This document shows, one piece after another, positions 1 through 10,020 of a DNA stretch of 64,000 bases. The stretch is from an uncultured Microbulbifer sp. (GTDB lineage: Bacteria; Pseudomonadota; Gammaproteobacteria; Pseudomonadales; Cellvibrionaceae). The stretch's first letter is position 1; every line of letters begins with the position of its first letter. Below the pieces are notes generated by a model that did no database searches, was not told where the DNA came from, and worked only from the letters and a program-made list of their open reading frames with translations. The translations under genes were made by a program, and so were the position numbers. The stretch spans positions 806,001-870,000 of the forward strand of contig NZ_CANNGQ010000001.1 in assembly GCF_947504145.1 (NCBI RefSeq). The letters are read 5' to 3'.

Positions 1-2
1 TG

Positions 3-245
3 AAACCGTATTTCAGCGAGGGTAGGGGCTGGACCTATGTGCCGAGAGACCGCTCAATTGTGGTACACAATGATGTGGCCTGGTTTGATGAGCTTCTGGA
101 TAATGAGGCGTATGGAGAGTGCCGTGGCAGCGGTGTGCTCGTTAAAGAGGGCGGGAAATGGCGAATCGCTCAGTATAACCTGCATTTTCCTGTCCCCAAT
201 GACCTGGCAAAGCAGGTCACTAAATTGATTAAGGAACATCAGTAA
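3..245 (+). CDS. SnoaL-like / NTF2-fold protein, C-terminal part (5' end outside window)
   Basis: Reading frame open from the window edge to a stop at 243-245; C-terminal '...GSGVLVKEGGKWRIAQYNLHFPVPND' resembles NTF2/SnoaL-like domains. Confidence 0.6.
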   Translation, partial: KPYFSEGRGWTYVPRDRSIVVHNDVAWFDELLDNEAYGECRGSGVLVKEGGKWRIAQYNLHFPVPNDLAKQVTKLIKEHQ

Positions 246-272
246 TCCGAATCAGGGGGAGGGAGGCGTGAG

Positions 273-824
273 CTAGTCAAACGCCTCGGGCGCCTTGAAC
301 GCTTTGCTGTAAAACCCGGAGGTGTCGAAACAGCACACTTTCTTTTTGCCCGCTGCGAGCATGTCACAGGCATCGTTGATGCGTTTGCCTCGCGTTTTTT
401 GCTGCTTGGCAGATGTTATCCAGTGAATCCAGTCTACGCGGGATAGATTAGTGGTCGTATCCCAGGTGGCCATAGCCTCTGGCGAAGCCACTAATGCCTC
501 TGCCAGATCTGCCGGGACCTCAGGATCGGGCTCTTCGGCGGCGGCCCTGATGTGGAAGTTCACAAGGTCGCCGTAGCTGGCCCCGGAAGCCCTGAGCAAC
601 ACCTCATCAATTTTCAGCCAATGACTTTTCTGCCCGTCGGGCTCAAGCTGAATCGTAAAAGGTTTGCCGTTTATTGTCCCATCTACGGTCGTGCGACCGC
701 GCCTTGGTAATTTGGCGCTGGCTTCTTTTGGCAAGACGACGAAAGCCCAGTGTGTGCCATTGCCCGGTTGCTTGGGGCGCAGAATTCGTGCGTTGAACTG
801 TGAATCTGTGTTTGCGGTAGACAT
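273..824 (-). CDS. YdeI/OmpD-associated family protein (DUF1905-type N-terminus)
   Basis: 183-aa ORF; 'HWAFVVLPKEASAKLPRRGRTTVDGTINGKPF' DUF1905-like and C-terminal 'WITSAKQQKTRGKRINDACDMLAAGKK' YdeI-like. Confidence 0.75.
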   Translation of the reverse strand: MSTANTDSQFNARILRPKQPGNGTHWAFVVLPKEASAKLPRRGRTTVDGTINGKPFTIQLEPDGQKSHWLKIDEVLLRASGASYGDLVNFHIRAAAEEPDPEVPADLAEALVASPEAMATWDTTTNLSRVDWIHWITSAKQQKTRGKRINDACDMLAAGKKKVCCFDTSGFYSKAFKAPEAFD

Positions 825-873
825 CTTATCTGCGGTCTAGCGATAAATTGATTTTAGGGAAAATACAAAACAT

Positions 874-1347
874 CTAAATTACAGGAAACGGTTTGAATAC
901 CATTAACCAGAAAATGGTTAATATTGCTCCAAAAGCTAGAATACCCAGTCCGGTCCAATATCGCATCCATTTCGTGAAACCCGGGTTCAGTTCACCGGAG
1001 TCCAGGGATGCGTCAGCGAGCGCTTTGAGTTTGTATTGAATAGCAACAACTGGTATCCAGCATACCCCTATGAAAAGAAAGAGCGTGATTACGAAGTGAA
1101 ACCAGGTGGATGAGAAGGAGTAACCGAGCCTGTCCATCAGGAGTACGCCGGATACGAATTGGACAACTACGGCGGGTGCAGTAAATAACCAGTCGGCCAG
1201 TACCACATGCCGAGTTGTTACGGCGAGAGCGGCGATATTGGATGAGCGGCTCGCCATAAACATGAAGAAGGCAATACCTGCACCGGTTCCCGTTACTATA
1301 ACGGCGGACAGAATATGCACCATTTTTAATAGAAAATAGTCTTCCAA
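874..1347 (-). CDS. DUF2269 family integral membrane protein
   Basis: 157 aa with four hydrophobic segments; 'KMVHILSAVIVTGTGAGIAFFMFMA' typical of DUF2269. Confidence 0.7.
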   Translation of the reverse strand: MEDYFLLKMVHILSAVIVTGTGAGIAFFMFMASRSSNIAALAVTTRHVVLADWLFTAPAVVVQFVSGVLLMDRLGYSFSSTWFHFVITLFLFIGVCWIPVVAIQYKLKALADASLDSGELNPGFTKWMRYWTGLGILAFGAILTIFWLMVFKPFPVI

Positions 1348-1429
1348 TTGTCACTCGCGTGCTTTCTGGTTCACGTTGACTGCAGTTGTTCCTTGAAAAC
1401 CAAGTTAAACAGTTTGTCAGCGTAGATAC

Positions 1430-1456
1430 AAAAAAGGACCGGCTGTGCCGGTCCTT
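1430..1456 (-). terminator. Rho-independent terminator downstream of DAHP synthase
   Basis: GGACCGG-CTGTG-CCGGTCC stem followed on the minus strand by a T run. Confidence 0.8.
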
Positions 1457-1484
1457 TCAGGTTGGGTGCAAATTGGGTAGAAGT

Positions 1485-2558
1485 TTACCCTTTGCGTGCC
1501 TTCAGTGGTCCACGCAACTGTTCTGCCATTCCCAGTAGCAGTTTCTCGGTAGTATCCCAGTCGATACATTTATCCGTCACCGAAACCCCGTATTCCATCT
1601 GGCTGCGATCTTTGTTGATCTTCTGGTTGCCAGCTTTCAGGTTGCTTTCGACCATAATGCCGATAATAGACTTGTTGCCATCCAGAATCTGGTGGGTGAC
1701 GTTGTCCACTACCAGAGGCTGCAGCTCGTGGTTCTTGTTGGAATTGGCGTGGCTGCAGTCGACCATGATGTTGGGCACCAGGCCGGCGTCTTCCAGTTCT
1801 TTCTCACACACGGCAACGCTGACGGAATCGTAGTTGGGCTTATCGTTGCCACCGCGCAGTACCACATGGCCGTATTTGTTACCCGCGGTGTGGATGATCG
1901 CTACCTGGCCTTCCTTGTTGATACCCAGGAAGCGGTGTGGATTGGCGGTGGACTGGAGGGCGTTGATGGCCACTTCCAGGCTGCCGTCGGTGCCGTTCTT
2001 GAAGCCCACGGCGGAAGAGAGGCCGCTGGCCATTTCCCGGTGAGTCTGGGATTCGGTGGTGCGTGCACCAATGGCGGACCAGGAAATCAGGTCCTGCAGG
2101 TACTGGGGCGAGATCGGATCCAGGGCTTCGGTCGAGGTGGGCAGGCCCAGCTCGGCGATATCCAGCAGGAGCTTACGACCGATATGCAGGCCGTCTTCAA
2201 TCTTGAAGGAGTCGTCCAGGTGCGGATCGTTGATCAGACCTTTCCAGCCCACGGTGGTACGTGGCTTTTCAAAATACACGCGCATGACGATCAGCAGGCT
2301 GTCAGAAACCTGGTCCGCGAGCGTTTTGAGGCGCTTGGCATAGTCGATGGCCGCGTCCACGTCGTGGACGGAACAGGGGCCGATCACAACCATCAGGCGG
2401 TGGTCTTTGCGGTCCAGAATATTGCGCACTGCGGTGCGGCCGGCGGCTACTGAAGCTTCGGCAGCCTCGCTGACGGGCAGTTCCGTTTTCAGCGCTTCCG
2501 GGGTAATCAGGATGTCCTGAGAGACGACATTCAGGTCGTCGAACTGCTGCGTGGTCAT
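1485..2558 (-). CDS. aroG: 3-deoxy-7-phosphoheptulonate synthase, class I
   Basis: 357 aa; 'VVIGPCSVHD', 'YFEKPRTTVGWKGLINDP', 'IMVDCSHANSNK' are class I DAHP synthase motifs. Confidence 0.95.
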   Translation of the reverse strand: MTTQQFDDLNVVSQDILITPEALKTELPVSEAAEASVAAGRTAVRNILDRKDHRLMVVIGPCSVHDVDAAIDYAKRLKTLADQVSDSLLIVMRVYFEKPRTTVGWKGLINDPHLDDSFKIEDGLHIGRKLLLDIAELGLPTSTEALDPISPQYLQDLISWSAIGARTTESQTHREMASGLSSAVGFKNGTDGSLEVAINALQSTANPHRFLGINKEGQVAIIHTAGNKYGHVVLRGGNDKPNYDSVSVAVCEKELEDAGLVPNIMVDCSHANSNKNHELQPLVVDNVTHQILDGNKSIIGIMVESNLKAGNQKINKDRSQMEYGVSVTDKCIDWDTTEKLLLGMAEQLRGPLKARKG

Positions 2559-2818
2559 GGTTAAGTCACTACTTAATTCAATAATTTAATCGCGTCCGTG
2601 CCCACAATCAGTACTCTGCGGGGCAGTTATGCTAACCAGTGGCGCAAGAGAGGGCTAGGGTTTCATTTGAAACAGTTTTACGCGTCACGGATATGGGAGC
2701 TTTTCAGAAGACCTGTCCGGAATATGATGCCTTAGTTGGGATGAAATTGTTCTCGCCTGGGGCGCGCGGGGCAAAAATTAGGATGACCCCGCGTTTCGCC
2801 AGAGTGTTCTGCTATGAA

Positions 2819-5800
2819 TTACTCCGGCGGAAGCTCCACAAGTGCTTGCAGCAGCGGGAAGTACAGGGCGCAGCGAATCTTGGATTCACCTTTCTGGTAA
2901 AACAGCTTGCGGTAGCCATCCAGCTGTTTTCGGTAGCGCTCAATCTGATCGGCGAAAAACAGTTCTCTGTCCTCGTCTGCGCCGGGCTCGGCGGTTTTGT
3001 AATCGATGATCCAGCGCTGACCCTCCCGGTCCACGAGCGTCCGGTCGATGATGGACCGGCGCAATTGACGGCCGCCACTGTGCAGTTCCAGCTCTGACGC
3101 GGCTTCCTGGTGGTCGCCGTTGAGGATCCAGCGTCCGTGCTCACAGTTGAGGGTGCGCAGGATTGCCTGTTCGACTTTTTCCACGGCCTCCGGCAGTTTG
3201 CTGCCGTGAATCCCCAGCTGGTTCAATCGTAGCCGCCAGAGCGGTCGCAAGGTTTCGGCAAGGGTCTCCGGGCTTTGCTCGACCCAACGACTGTTTTCGC
3301 TGAGCGTTGCCAGCGTTTCATGGGCGACAGTGCCGGCGTGCCGGAACCAACGCTGGGCCACCTGGCCCATTTCCGGCAGGTTGGGCTCTTTGGCTTCATC
3401 CATTTCGATGGCGCGATAATCCGGTGTGCGGTACTCGGCCAGATACTGTTCTTCGGGCAGTTTGGGGGGCTGCCAGTTACTCGGTAGCCGCAGCAGGTAA
3501 TCGTAATCATCAGCGAACCTGTCTGCCGTTGTTTCGTGCTCTGGCGCTTCCGGCCACAAGCACCAGCCAGAGTCTTCGTTAGTCGTGATGGTCTTCCAGA
3601 TACCGGCGAGCAGGGCGGCGGAACCGGGTGCTTTCAGAGTGCCATTCTTTTCATCCCGCTGTACGCAGGCGAGAAGGTGCAGAGAGCGAATGGCGCGGGT
3701 ACAGCCTACGTACAGCAGCCGTGTACCTTCAAGGCGCTCGCGCTCGTTGTTGTCGTGTCGCAAATAGTCGAACAGCGGATCACGGTCCCCGCGGGCGCTT
3801 TTCGGAGCGAGCATGAAGCGGCTATCACCAGTGCTGTTCAGCCATTCCGCCCAGCGCAACAGCTGATCGCTGCCAGGCTTGCCACCCTGATCCAGCCCCG
3901 GGATCAGAACGTGCTCGAACTCCAGCCCTTTGGATTTGTGGATGGTCATTACCTGTACACTGGCATCATCGCCGGGGCGGGCGAAGAGTTTTTCCAGTGC
4001 ATTGTGGAACTGGGTCCAATCGGTGATGGCGCTGCCGGTATCGAACTTTTCCAGTAATTGGAAAAAGTCCTGCACATTTTCCAGATCATTTTTGTGGGCC
4101 ACAGTGGCGGGGCCACCAAGGGCCAGCCACAGCCCCTCAATCCATAACCGTAGCGGTTTACGCCCCCGTTCTTGCCAGGCGCGAAGGAGTGGGGTTGCGA
4201 ATCGTTGCAGGCGCTGCTTGGCGTCTTCGCTGAGTAGTGGGATTTCTCCGGAGCCGCCGACACTATCCTGTAGGGCCTGCAGAAGCGGACGCGCGCTGGT
4301 ATCCATAGGTCCCTTGTATGCGGGATCGCCCGGGGTGCCATTGCCCCAATTGGCCAGAGTGTACAGGTCCGGCAGCTGCAGTCCGCACCAAGGTGCGCGT
4401 AGAATCGAAAGCCAGGCGATGCGATCGCTGGGGTCGAGTAAGGCACGGGTGAGGCTGAGCAGATCGAGCACCACCATTTTACTGGCGAGCGGTGCCAGGT
4501 CCGGTGCCTGAAACGGAATCCCGGCGGCGCTGAGTGCCGGCAGAATTCGACCGAGATGTTTTTTCTTGCGCACGAGAATTGCGACCCTGCCATCCGGGTC
4601 CTGGGTACGCAGTTTTTCTACCAGTGCTACCGCTTGTTCAGCTTCCAGATCGCGGCTGTCGTCGTTGACACAGCCGTAAAAGCTGACCGCTGGTGCAGGC
4701 CATTTGTTGCCCTTGAAACCGTGGGATGGCAAATATTTCACCGCGCCGCGACTGATGTTGTCCTGAGCGGGAAAAGCGCTCGCAAAGGTTTCGTTCACCC
4801 AGTCCACCACCGCGCCTTCCGAGCGGAAGTTTACCTGCAGATCCAGCGGCTCCAGCGTCACCTCTCCAATTCCCCGGTCGCGGGCGGCGAGGAAAATGCC
4901 CACGTTCGCGTTGCGGAATCCATAGCAGGATTGCATGCCGTCACCCACGATAAACAGAGTGCGGCCGTCGCCGTGCTCCCAGCCGGCAGTGAGTTTTTCC
5001 AGTAGCTGCAGTTGCATCTGCGAGGTGTCCTGAAATTCGTCGACCAGAATGTGGCGAGTCTGGAGATCGAGTTTCAGGGCGAGATCAGTGGGGGCATCGC
5101 TGGTACCGAGTGCAATTAGCGCGGCCTGGGCAACCTCGGTGTAGTCGGTTGCGCCCAGCTGCTGGAATACGAGCTTCAGCTCCGCAACCAGCCTCGGCAA
5201 TACCTGTGCCAGGGATTGCAGCAGTTCCCATTGCCCCTGCTGCAGACCGGTGGGCAGGGCGCGCGCCTCGTCAAAGGATTCAACGAGTTCCGCGTTGTCA
5301 CTGATTTCTGCCGACAGTGCATAGAGCCTGCTTTTGTAGCTGTCGGCTCCAGGGGCTTCTTTTTCAGTCGGAAATCCGTGGCGTTTGTCCACCCGCTTGC
5401 GCAGTCCGTTTTTGTCGGTGACCACAAGGTTGATCAGGGCCAGCCATTCTGGCAGGGCATTGGCGTCTGCGCCGGGCAATTCTTCGATACCTGCGCAGGC
5501 CGCTAGCGGGTGCCCGCTGTTGTTATCGCGTAAATAATTACCCGCAAAATCTGCGAGCTCCAGTAGTTCACCCTGGTACAGGCTCAAACGCCTGGCCAGT
5601 TGTTCCAGCCGTTCGCTTACCATTTCGTCAATGGCGAAATGGAAATAGTCCTGCGTGTCCTGGTGACCCACATTCAGTAGTGGCCCCAGCCACTGGTCGC
5701 GTTTTTCCAGCAGTATTTGCAGCAGTTTATTGAGTTGGCCCAGATCGTTGTCCAGGTGCAGCAGGAGCTGTTGCAGTGCGGTGTCCGGAGTTTCGCCGTC

Positions 5801-6322
5801 GAGGCGTTTGAGCAGATTGACCACGGCAGCTTCAAATGCGATTTGGGTTTGCTCGAGAGGCTCCCCGGGAGCGCCCAGGCCGCTTTCAATAGGCAGCTGG
5901 CTGGCGAGGCTGCGGCAGAGGCCGTCAATGGTCTGAATTCTGAGGCGCTGGGGCATCTGCAGCAGTTGCCAGTTCAGTTCCTCATCGCGCGCGAGCAGGG
6001 CGCGAGCGAGCTCCCAGGTGATCGCTTCGTGGGGGTTATCCGGGCGCTCACTGTTGCGGGCATGTTGCAGCGCCTCAATAAGACGCTCGCGCATCTCGCC
6101 TGCGGCCTTGCGGGTAAAGGTGATCGCCAGTACTTCTTCCGGCTGCTGACAGGCGGCGAGTAGTTTCAGTACCCGCTGGGTTAACAGGCCGGTTTTTCCG
6201 GAGCCTGCGGGCGCGGATACGGCAAAACTCTGGGTAATATCCAGTGCGCGGCCGCGGGCCTTTGCGTCGATGGGCTGGTTGCCAGGCGGCATCGTTGAAT
6301 CTGCAATTGCGTCGTGGCTCAT
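2819..6322 (-). CDS. UvrD-like helicase with C-terminal PD-(D/E)XK nuclease (AddA-like exonuclease V beta homologue)
   Basis: 1167 aa; Walker A 'SAPAGSGKTGLL', 'DEFQDTSQMQ', 'MTIHKSKGLEFEHV', nuclease motif 'WIIDYKTAEP'. Confidence 0.9.
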   Translation of the reverse strand: MSHDAIADSTMPPGNQPIDAKARGRALDITQSFAVSAPAGSGKTGLLTQRVLKLLAACQQPEEVLAITFTRKAAGEMRERLIEALQHARNSERPDNPHEAITWELARALLARDEELNWQLLQMPQRLRIQTIDGLCRSLASQLPIESGLGAPGEPLEQTQIAFEAAVVNLLKRLDGETPDTALQQLLLHLDNDLGQLNKLLQILLEKRDQWLGPLLNVGHQDTQDYFHFAIDEMVSERLEQLARRLSLYQGELLELADFAGNYLRDNNSGHPLAACAGIEELPGADANALPEWLALINLVVTDKNGLRKRVDKRHGFPTEKEAPGADSYKSRLYALSAEISDNAELVESFDEARALPTGLQQGQWELLQSLAQVLPRLVAELKLVFQQLGATDYTEVAQAALIALGTSDAPTDLALKLDLQTRHILVDEFQDTSQMQLQLLEKLTAGWEHGDGRTLFIVGDGMQSCYGFRNANVGIFLAARDRGIGEVTLEPLDLQVNFRSEGAVVDWVNETFASAFPAQDNISRGAVKYLPSHGFKGNKWPAPAVSFYGCVNDDSRDLEAEQAVALVEKLRTQDPDGRVAILVRKKKHLGRILPALSAAGIPFQAPDLAPLASKMVVLDLLSLTRALLDPSDRIAWLSILRAPWCGLQLPDLYTLANWGNGTPGDPAYKGPMDTSARPLLQALQDSVGGSGEIPLLSEDAKQRLQRFATPLLRAWQERGRKPLRLWIEGLWLALGGPATVAHKNDLENVQDFFQLLEKFDTGSAITDWTQFHNALEKLFARPGDDASVQVMTIHKSKGLEFEHVLIPGLDQGGKPGSDQLLRWAEWLNSTGDSRFMLAPKSARGDRDPLFDYLRHDNNERERLEGTRLLYVGCTRAIRSLHLLACVQRDEKNGTLKAPGSAALLAGIWKTITTNEDSGWCLWPEAPEHETTADRFADDYDYLLRLPSNWQPPKLPEEQYLAEYRTPDYRAIEMDEAKEPNLPEMGQVAQRWFRHAGTVAHETLATLSENSRWVEQSPETLAETLRPLWRLRLNQLGIHGSKLPEAVEKVEQAILRTLNCEHGRWILNGDHQEAASELELHSGGRQLRRSIIDRTLVDREGQRWIIDYKTAEPGADEDRELFFADQIERYRKQLDGYRKLFYQKGESKIRCALYFPLLQALVELPPE

Positions 6323-9054
6323 TGGGCGGCCTGCTCCCGTTCTGGCCAGCGGTTGAGGGGCCAGAGTTCATTTTGATTGGTGTTGTCTTGCTTGCGGTCG
6401 AATCGCAGGGTGGCGATGCCGTTCCGGTACTCGCCGGTGAGCAACTCGAGGCCCTGTTGCCAGTGTTGAACCAGATCTTCCCAGGTGCCGAAAGGGGAGT
6501 CCTTCTGGGTGTCGGCTACCGCTTTGATGCCATTGATGGGTTGCTCCAGATCGCCGCAACCTTTCCATTTACAGTCGCTGGTGCGCACCTGACCAAAGGC
6601 AATGGCGTGGGCGCTTTGCTGGAATAGGGCGTAGAGGGGGAGCTGTGGTTCACGTATCCGGTCTTGCAGCCAGTCGTTGATACTGGGTTGGCCAGTTTTG
6701 TAGTCGATCACCATGGTCTGCTGCGCCGTGCCGTCGATCATGTTCAGCGTATCGAGGCGGTCGAGACGTAGATTGAATTGCAGATCGCCAATGGAAACCT
6801 GCTGCTCCCATTCGATTTTTTCCACGTTGAACGCTGGACGATTCGATTCCAGGTCCAGCCACTGCTCTATCAGCCGCTGCAGCCGCTGGTGCTCCATGTC
6901 CCAGAAACCAGTGGGTAGATGACCGTGCTTTTTGCGCGCGCCGCGCAGTGCGCTTTCGATGGCAGACTGGACCTGGTGTGTGCGCTCCTGTTCTTCAAGC
7001 GCTTTCAGTTTTTCACTATTACCGCAGGCCTGCCAGAATTCCGCCAATACCTGATGCACAACATTGCCGCGCTCGGCCGGGCTGAGGCCAATAGAGGGTT
7101 CCATAAACCTCTGTGCGCCGAGGCGATAGCGCAACTGGGCATTCAGTGGGCACAGTGCTTGGGCTTTGAGCACCGAGGCACCGCCGCGCACGCGTTCGCA
7201 CTCGGCGGGCAATAGTGCTGGCAGTTTGCCGTCCGGTGTTTTTTCCAGTGCGGTGACGACCGCGAGCTCCTGGAAGTGTGTTGTCAGTGCATCGGTGTCC
7301 AGCGGTGCGGTGCTTTCCAGTTCGCCAAACAAGGTGCTCAGGCCCTGGTGTACACCGTCTTCTTCCGAGGCGTAGCTGATGGCGATGTCTGTGCTGGCAT
7401 TGAGCAGGTCTCTGGTGAGTTCGCGGGCCAGTTCCAGCTCCCGTTCCGCGCTGGCGCGAGGCATTTTCCAGTGCTTTTGCCATTGAATGGGCAGCAGTGG
7501 GTTGGGGGAGGGGGCCGTGGGCCACTGCTGCTGACCAAAGCCCACCAGGCGCAGGTGATCAAAGGCGAGGCCGCCAGCCTCCAGCACGCCGAGGATTTGC
7601 AGTGGGCCATCGCGGGTTTCCGCCTGGAAGGGGGTGCGGCTGGCGATCTGACGCAGCTGCTGGAGTGCCTGTGTCAGTGTGAGCGTGCCAGAAAAACCGG
7701 AGAGGCTGGCGAAATCTTCCAGGGCGCTCTCCCAGTGCATCAGCTGCTGGTATTCCTGGCTATCCGGGTTGCGGCTGCCTGGCCAGCTCAATGTATCCAA
7801 TACTTGCGAAAAGCGTGCGGCCCAGATTTCTGCCGGTGCTTTTTGCCAGCGCCGTTGCCAATCGCCCAGTTTTTCCAGTTGCCCGGGTAGTTGCGGGTTT
7901 GAAAGGTCCGGGTCGGCGATTTGTAATTCTTCGGCGGTGCGCTCGGCCCAGTAGCGCAGGGTAGCACCGTCTACCCGACGCAATTCCATTTTTTGCAGGC
8001 GCCGGAACAAGGCGGTGCGCAACCGCAATTCACCATCTGTACCCCACAGTGGGGTGAACAGCAGGTTGCGCAGCTGAGAGTAGTCCCAGTCGTCCGTGAG
8101 CAGGTCCAGCAGTTGCAGCGCGGTACTGCCGATCGGTGTTTGTGCCAGTGGGGTACCGGCGGAGAAGTTGAACGGCAGTGTGTAGCGGGCCTGGTGCGGA
8201 TCGAGAAACTGCGGTTCCAGAATACGCGCAAACACGGATTCGACCAGGGCGCGGCACTGGCCCAGGTTGTTGACCACGATGCCGACACTGCTGCGTGGAT
8301 TTTGCTGCAGTTTACCCGCCGCCCAGCGCGCCGCTTGCACCAGCTCCTGCTCCAGGTTCTGACAGGGCGCGGCAGCGATACGCGCGGAACACACTGTGCC
8401 CGCATGGTTGACGATCTGCGCCGCCGCTCGGTCGATGATCGACTGATGTAGGGGCGAGATCTGCGCGAAACCAGCGGTGTCGATCTGTGGGAGCCTGGGA
8501 ATTACACCGTCGGTAAAGGCGCGCAGTATTAATTGGTCGCGCTGGTCCTGAGTAATGGCGTTGTGTGGCTGCAGCTGTGCGGCGAACGCGCGGATCATGG
8601 CGAACAGCGGGAATGCATCGAGGCTCAGGGACAGGGCGAACTGCTCCAGCAGTGGTTCTATGGCGGCGTCGAGCTGGTCGAGATCCTCCACTAGCTGCCA
8701 CTGCAACAACTGCGACAGGGCACTGTCCGCATCGCGGCACAGCTGGGTGGTGTTCAGCAGCGCGCGCTCGAGGGATTCGTCCAGTGCTTTCTGCCACAGC
8801 AGTTGGCGCTGTTCGCGGTTGAGCACCTGCTTGAATGCCGGTTGCCAACCCTGCTGCTGCAATTGGAACCACTGCTTGTCGAGCCAGCTCTGCAGGGATT
8901 CCACCGGCGGGGGAGCCCAGCAGGTGTTGCTGGGCTGGTTGCCGGCATATACCTGCTGGCAGCGGTTGCGCAGTCGATTGTTGGGAGTCAGCAGCAGCCC
9001 GTTGTCGGGCAGGTGCGAAAAAATTTCCAGTACGGGAAATGCCGGTTGCAGCAT
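6319..9054 (-). CDS. AddB-like PD-(D/E)XK nuclease family DNA repair protein
   Basis: Start chosen at ATG 9054 (MLQPAFPVLEIF...); 'LLTPNNRLRNRC', 'LGVLEAGGLAFDHLRLVGF', nuclease motif 'MVIDYKTGQPS'; overlaps the AddA-like start by 4 bp. Confidence 0.85.
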   Translation of the reverse strand: MLQPAFPVLEIFSHLPDNGLLLTPNNRLRNRCQQVYAGNQPSNTCWAPPPVESLQSWLDKQWFQLQQQGWQPAFKQVLNREQRQLLWQKALDESLERALLNTTQLCRDADSALSQLLQWQLVEDLDQLDAAIEPLLEQFALSLSLDAFPLFAMIRAFAAQLQPHNAITQDQRDQLILRAFTDGVIPRLPQIDTAGFAQISPLHQSIIDRAAAQIVNHAGTVCSARIAAAPCQNLEQELVQAARWAAGKLQQNPRSSVGIVVNNLGQCRALVESVFARILEPQFLDPHQARYTLPFNFSAGTPLAQTPIGSTALQLLDLLTDDWDYSQLRNLLFTPLWGTDGELRLRTALFRRLQKMELRRVDGATLRYWAERTAEELQIADPDLSNPQLPGQLEKLGDWQRRWQKAPAEIWAARFSQVLDTLSWPGSRNPDSQEYQQLMHWESALEDFASLSGFSGTLTLTQALQQLRQIASRTPFQAETRDGPLQILGVLEAGGLAFDHLRLVGFGQQQWPTAPSPNPLLPIQWQKHWKMPRASAERELELARELTRDLLNASTDIAISYASEEDGVHQGLSTLFGELESTAPLDTDALTTHFQELAVVTALEKTPDGKLPALLPAECERVRGGASVLKAQALCPLNAQLRYRLGAQRFMEPSIGLSPAERGNVVHQVLAEFWQACGNSEKLKALEEQERTHQVQSAIESALRGARKKHGHLPTGFWDMEHQRLQRLIEQWLDLESNRPAFNVEKIEWEQQVSIGDLQFNLRLDRLDTLNMIDGTAQQTMVIDYKTGQPSINDWLQDRIREPQLPLYALFQQSAHAIAFGQVRTSDCKWKGCGDLEQPINGIKAVADTQKDSPFGTWEDLVQHWQQGLELLTGEYRNGIATLRFDRKQDNTNQNELWPLNRWPEREQAAQ

Positions 9055-9103
9055 AAGTATGGCGGGCCTGATTGAATTTATTGTCGTGCAGTGTTGTGGT
9101 GTT

Positions 9104-9931
9104 TTAGTTGTGTTCTGCCTGGATGTTGACCGGTGAAAATTCGCCGAAGGCACGGGTTATGTGGCTGTCCGGGTCTTCAGCGCTGATAAGCAACTTGCTG
9201 GCCGCCGGTGATGTGGGCAGCACCAGTTGTAGCTCGTCGAGCCACCAGCGTACCCGCCGGGCAATGGCCGGGCCTGAATCCAGCCAGCGAATACGCCTGG
9301 GGGCAAATCTATCCAACTCGTCGCGCAGCAGCGGGAAGTGGGTGCAGGCGAGTACCGCGATATCTACTTTGTCGCCCCCGGCGGTATTAAATATCCGGTG
9401 TAGCACCGGCGCCAGGTCATCAGCGTTGATCGTTTCTCCACGCAGTTTGGCTTCTGCCAGCCGCACCAATTCCGGTGCCGGCACATTGATTACCCGGTGA
9501 CCATTGGCGAATTGTGCAATCAGGTCGCGGGTATACCGGCGGTTGACCGTGCCCTCGGTGGCGATCAGGGCGATGATACCGCTGCGGGTTTCCTCGGCGG
9601 CAGGCTTGATGGCTGGGACCACGCCCACAACCGGGCACTCCAGGGTGTCTCGAAGCTCTGGCAGCGCCAGCGTGCTGGCGGTGTTACAACCGACCACCAG
9701 GATGTCGGCCTGGCTACGCGCCATCATGGTTTGGGCGATCTGAACGATACGCGGTCGCAGATCTTCTTCCGCCTTGGTCCCGTAGGGATAGAAGCCGTTA
9801 TCCACACCAAAGTGCAGGGTCAACCCGGGGATCTGGCGGCGGACTTCCCGCGCAATGCTGATCGCCCCGACCCCGGAATCGAATATCAATGCACTGGGGG
9901 CCCTGTTAAAATGGCCGCTTGTGTCTGGCAT
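9104..9931 (-). CDS. murI: glutamate racemase
   Basis: 'FDSGVGAISIAREV', 'YPYGTK', 'VVGCNTASTLALP', 'LACTHFPLL' catalytic motifs. Confidence 0.93.
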   Translation of the reverse strand: MPDTSGHFNRAPSALIFDSGVGAISIAREVRRQIPGLTLHFGVDNGFYPYGTKAEEDLRPRIVQIAQTMMARSQADILVVGCNTASTLALPELRDTLECPVVGVVPAIKPAAEETRSGIIALIATEGTVNRRYTRDLIAQFANGHRVINVPAPELVRLAEAKLRGETINADDLAPVLHRIFNTAGGDKVDIAVLACTHFPLLRDELDRFAPRRIRWLDSGPAIARRVRWWLDELQLVLPTSPAASKLLISAEDPDSHITRAFGEFSPVNIQAEHN

Positions 9932-10020
9932 CTAAAATCCTGTCTCCCGCAACTGCCTGTCTCTCGCATCTGATTGGCGCCGGTAAGGATACCCGAGCCG
10001 GCGGCTTCAAATAAGTTTAA

